Positions 61,531-64,000 of a stretch of DNA of 64,000 nucleotides are shown piece by piece; position 1 is the first letter of the stretch, and each line of letters begins with the position of its first letter. Position numbers and translations under genes: made by a program. Origin of the DNA: JAEZKC01 sp046546375. GTDB taxonomy: Bacteria; Fibrobacterota; Chitinivibrionia; Chitinivibrionales; Chitinispirillaceae. The notes beneath the pieces are model-generated. The model saw nothing but the letters and a program-made list of their open reading frames with translations. It made no database searches and was not told the DNA's origin. The DNA lies in NCBI GenBank assembly GCA_046546375.1, contig JBKGXV010000006.1, positions 1 through 64,000 on the forward strand. Reading direction: 5' to 3'.

Positions 61531-63929
61531 CAGTAGGGAATAATATTGGTTTCCTCATCCACCTCCACATCCTCATCGATCCGCTGAAGGCAGATTTCGA
61601 CAGTGCAGCCGGGGGGAGGTGTGTTGTTTTCCAGTCGTATACTGCCGCCATGGCTTTCAATTATGCGCTTCACTATCCCCAGCCCAAGCCCCGTGCCGCT
61701 CTTGCGGGTTGTGAAGAAAGGCTCGAAGAGGTGCTCGAGATACTCTTCCTTGATACCGTCTCCCTGATCGATAACCTTGATTCTCACGGCATTGTTGTCC
61801 GGACTGTTCTCCACCTCGATGACAATTTCAGAGGAGGAGGAGCTGTGTTCACAGGCGTTTTCCAGAAGGTTTATGAAGACCTGCTGCATCTTGGCCCTGT
61901 CTGCGGAAATAATGCAGCTTTCGGCTCCTGGAAAGAAATTCTGTACCACGGAACGGTTTTTGTATTTCGAGGAGGCGCTCCAGGAAAGAAGGGCTTTGGA
62001 GATGAGGCCGGGTACGGAGCTGGGCTGAAGATTTGTTTTCTCTACAGGTCTTCCCAAATCCAGAAGGTCTCGCATGAGGTCGGAGAGTCTGGTGACCTGG
62101 TTGCGGATGTGATTTATGAAATCGCTGTACTCTGAATCCTCTCCCAAGTCCGCATTGAGCGCCTCGGTTATGGCCAGAATGCCGTTGAGCGGGTTGCGTA
62201 CTTCATGAGCCACTCCGGAGGTGAGCTGCCCCAGCATTCTCATTTCCTGATTGGCTCTGAGCTGCTTTTCAAGCTGGCGCTGTTCAATTTCTCTGGCAAT
62301 ATAGCGGCTGAAGATTTCAATTTGGTGGAACTCGTATTCGGTAAAAACCCGGCATTCCAGATCCATTGCGCAAATGGAACCGAGCAGTTCGCCTTTGTTG
62401 GACAGAATCGGAATACCGATATAGGATTTGAGTCCCACAAAGCTGTTCATCTGTTCGGGAAAGAGAAGGTTGAGGTCGCCGGAGAACTGGCAGGGTTTTT
62501 TCTCCTTCAATGCAACTCCGCAGGGATGATCGTGTGAAGATATGTTTTTCACACTGCTTAGCTGTCCGCGATAGATCTGGGAAATTCTGCTCAATTCACT
62601 CTGCTTAAGTATACCCAATGCCACATAGGGAATCTGGAGGATATTGGAGATTGCTTCAATGACTCTGTCATGCAGCTCCTCCAATCTGTTGGAGACTATG
62701 GTGGCTATGGAGTAGACCGACTCCAGTGCCGCGTGCTTCCGGAAAAGTTCCTGCTCGGCTCTTTTTCTTTCGCGGGTTTCCTCTCTGAGGAGCTCATAGG
62801 AGCGGCTCAGGGCGGCAGTTCTGGATTCAACTCGCCGTTCCACTTCAGCAAAAGCCTTGTGAAAGGCTGCTTCAGCTCTTTTCCGTTCCACAATAGTGCC
62901 GATCATGCGGGCACTGAAAAAGAGCCGGTTTTTGCTGAAATCAACTATGAATTCGGGACGTAAGTGATAGTTGTTTGCAGTTTTGAGAAGCTCATCATAG
63001 GAAATTCCATACAGCTGGGCAATATGCTTTAGTTTTTTAGGATTAGTAGGGGGATTGCCCAAGCCGATAACTACAGCTCCGATAGCTTCGGATCCAGCTT
63101 TGATCGGGGTCGAAAACAGGGGAATACCACCTTCACAAATCGATTCGTGAGCCTGACCGGAAACGATACTTTTGTGAGCGTTTTTCCAACAGGCATTGTG
63201 GCAGTGCCATTTACCACTGTTCATTGCATCTGCATTGGAGTCACTCTGGCAGTTTTCTCTGGATGCCCGGTCAAGCAAACGGCACCAGGGTGAACACGTG
63301 ATCCGCACTGCATATGAGCCGTTTCTTTCGAAAATAGCAGCGGAGGTATACAGAAGTTCCAGAAAGTCCCCTGCAATATCCAGAAGCATCTCCTTGCCCA
63401 CCGAGTTGAGGATCTCCCCCTTGGTATTAAGTTGGGAAAGATCTCCATAGGGCTGAAAGGGAACAGAATGGGTGAGAAAGGATTTGTGCTTATGTGTAAG
63501 AAGCCATTTGAGTGCATTCAATTCGTGATCAAGCTTTTTTGAATTGGTGATATCCAGGTTGACTCCGTTCCATTCGGTTATATCACCTTTTTCATTGCGC
63601 ACCGGCTTTCCCTTGCTGATTACATGGCGGACGGTGCCGTTTTTGTCATTCAGGGAAAATTCAGCTTCCCATTCCACACCCAGCGAAATGCATTGTTGCC
63701 ATTTTTCAAGAATCTCACATCCGCTTTTGGTTTCTATATGCTCAAGCCAGCCGAAACACAGAGCATCTTCCCATTCAAGGTCCAAAAAATCCAGAAATGA
63801 AGGGCTGAGGTAAAGAAGTTTTCCCTGGTAATCACATTTCCAGACACCGAAGGAGATTTGGTCAGCACTGCAGACGCACTGTTCGTCGTTGTTTAAAGGC
63901 ATACATGTGTTTGAAACGGGCTCATTCAT
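61530..63929 (-). CDS. Sensor histidine kinase with PAS, PocR and GAF domains
   Basis: A 799-residue soluble sensor kinase with no membrane helix. Order: PAS (about 25-130; GVWKCDYQGKLLYLSP and NGVNLDITNSKK), a PocR-type ligand domain (about 150-320) rich in paired Cys and His (CSPWCRLL, WHCHNACWKNAH, GQAHESICEGG, then GAVVIGLGNPP), a coiled coil (about 350-410), GAF (about 420-560) and HisKA with H in SGVAHEVRNPLNG (about 575), then the ATPase with LINLLENACEH and TGLGLGIVKRIIESHGG. PocR domains sense small molecules such as propanediol in some proteins. No response regulator is adjacent. Confidence 0.92.
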   Translation of the reverse strand: MNEPVSNTCMPLNNDEQCVCSADQISFGVWKCDYQGKLLYLSPSFLDFLDLEWEDALCFGWLEHIETKSGCEILEKWQQCISLGVEWEAEFSLNDKNGTVRHVISKGKPVRNEKGDITEWNGVNLDITNSKKLDHELNALKWLLTHKHKSFLTHSVPFQPYGDLSQLNTKGEILNSVGKEMLLDIAGDFLELLYTSAAIFERNGSYAVRITCSPWCRLLDRASRENCQSDSNADAMNSGKWHCHNACWKNAHKSIVSGQAHESICEGGIPLFSTPIKAGSEAIGAVVIGLGNPPTNPKKLKHIAQLYGISYDELLKTANNYHLRPEFIVDFSKNRLFFSARMIGTIVERKRAEAAFHKAFAEVERRVESRTAALSRSYELLREETRERKRAEQELFRKHAALESVYSIATIVSNRLEELHDRVIEAISNILQIPYVALGILKQSELSRISQIYRGQLSSVKNISSHDHPCGVALKEKKPCQFSGDLNLLFPEQMNSFVGLKSYIGIPILSNKGELLGSICAMDLECRVFTEYEFHQIEIFSRYIAREIEQRQLEKQLRANQEMRMLGQLTSGVAHEVRNPLNGILAITEALNADLGEDSEYSDFINHIRNQVTRLSDLMRDLLDLGRPVEKTNLQPSSVPGLISKALLSWSASSKYKNRSVVQNFFPGAESCIISADRAKMQQVFINLLENACEHSSSSSEIVIEVENSPDNNAVRIKVIDQGDGIKEEYLEHLFEPFFTTRKSGTGLGLGIVKRIIESHGGSIRLENNTPPPGCTVEICLQRIDEDVEVDEETNIIPY

Positions 63930-64000
63930 TTTTTGGCCTGATCTCTTCTTCCCATTATGCCAGGGATGTCTGCCGCCTATCCGGGACCGGGTGTTGGTCC

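Noticed and set aside
1..64000. tRNA, rRNA, insertion sequences, prophage or attachment sites
   Set aside because: I looked for tRNA cloverleafs, transposase or integrase genes and terminal inverted repeats and found none that could be supported.

Overview
The window is a dense, AT/GC-balanced bacterial chromosome segment with about 49 protein genes, mostly housekeeping, no rRNA, no tRNA, no CRISPR array and no recognisable insertion sequence. The host looks like a diderm (Gram-negative-type) bacterium: it has KdsB for Kdo, an MlaE-type permease, lipoprotein signals, type IV pilus proteins and GatC. Several families present (DUF4914, PA14 lipoprotein, GH130, PocR histidine kinase, HD-GYP response regulator, NHEJ genes) fit Fibrobacterota/Chitinispirillales or a nearby FCB-type lineage, but this is inference; no rRNA is present to settle it.

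Layout. 1-1443 (+): end of a PA14 lipoprotein gene and a DUF72 gene. 1578-7868 (-): HtpX protease, a GT4 glycosyltransferase, a geranylgeranyl-reductase-family flavoprotein, a DUF4914 P-loop protein and a ferritin-like protein. 8109-15179 (+): an FKBP lipoprotein, a Helicase_C_3/WYL-like protein translationally coupled to DnaE, then PlsC. 15409-25063 (-): a tight block transcribed as PfkB kinase, CdaA-YbbR fusion, class I aldolase, Ku, LigD, a nucleotidyltransferase-like/diacylglycerol-kinase fusion, and a HAD-IB phosphatase. 25268-39856 (+): a GT4 enzyme, ThiL, PilB, PcrA/UvrD, GatC, KdsB, a receiver-GAF-HD-GYP regulator, a ComEA-like protein, PilM, a PilN/O-like protein, RsmD, CoaD, a rhomboid protein and a SpoIIE-HATPase protein. 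39877-41880 (-): a duplicated FapA/DUF342 protein. 42068-48703 (+): PriA, a flippase-like membrane protein, a glycogen-synthase-like enzyme and a ZipA-topology repeat protein. 48705-49463 (-): RlmB-type methyltransferase. 49700-58419 (+): 5-formyl-THF cyclo-ligase, a DUF2953-like protein, MlaE, a 75-residue orphan, RecG, a cellulose-synthase-like GT2 and DnaK. 58449-63929: GH130 phosphorylase (-), NrnA (+), DUF2267 (+) and a PocR-PAS-GAF histidine kinase (-).

Functional themes. Genome maintenance is strongly represented (DnaE, PcrA/UvrD, PriA, RecG, Ku, LigD, NrnA). Type IV pilus genes are scattered through 27.6-36.7 kb. Second-messenger and partner-switch signalling is represented by c-di-AMP (CdaA fusion), a putative c-di-GMP hydrolase regulator and a SpoIIE-type phosphatase. 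Envelope and glycan synthesis is represented by KdsB, PlsC, the lipid-kinase fusion, GT2/GT4/GT5 enzymes, MlaE and GH130.

The observations most worth a second look are: the single-polypeptide CdaA-YbbR fusion with an altered RHR motif; the nucleotidyltransferase-lipid kinase fusion whose first domain has lost its signature residues; the aldolase-Ku-LigD operon with a hairpin that would mask the aldolase ribosome binding site; the Helicase_C_3/WYL protein coupled to dnaE; the ZipA-like protein with 45-bp coding repeats; and three intergenic hairpins whose arms match the Shine-Dalgarno and anti-Shine-Dalgarno sequences.
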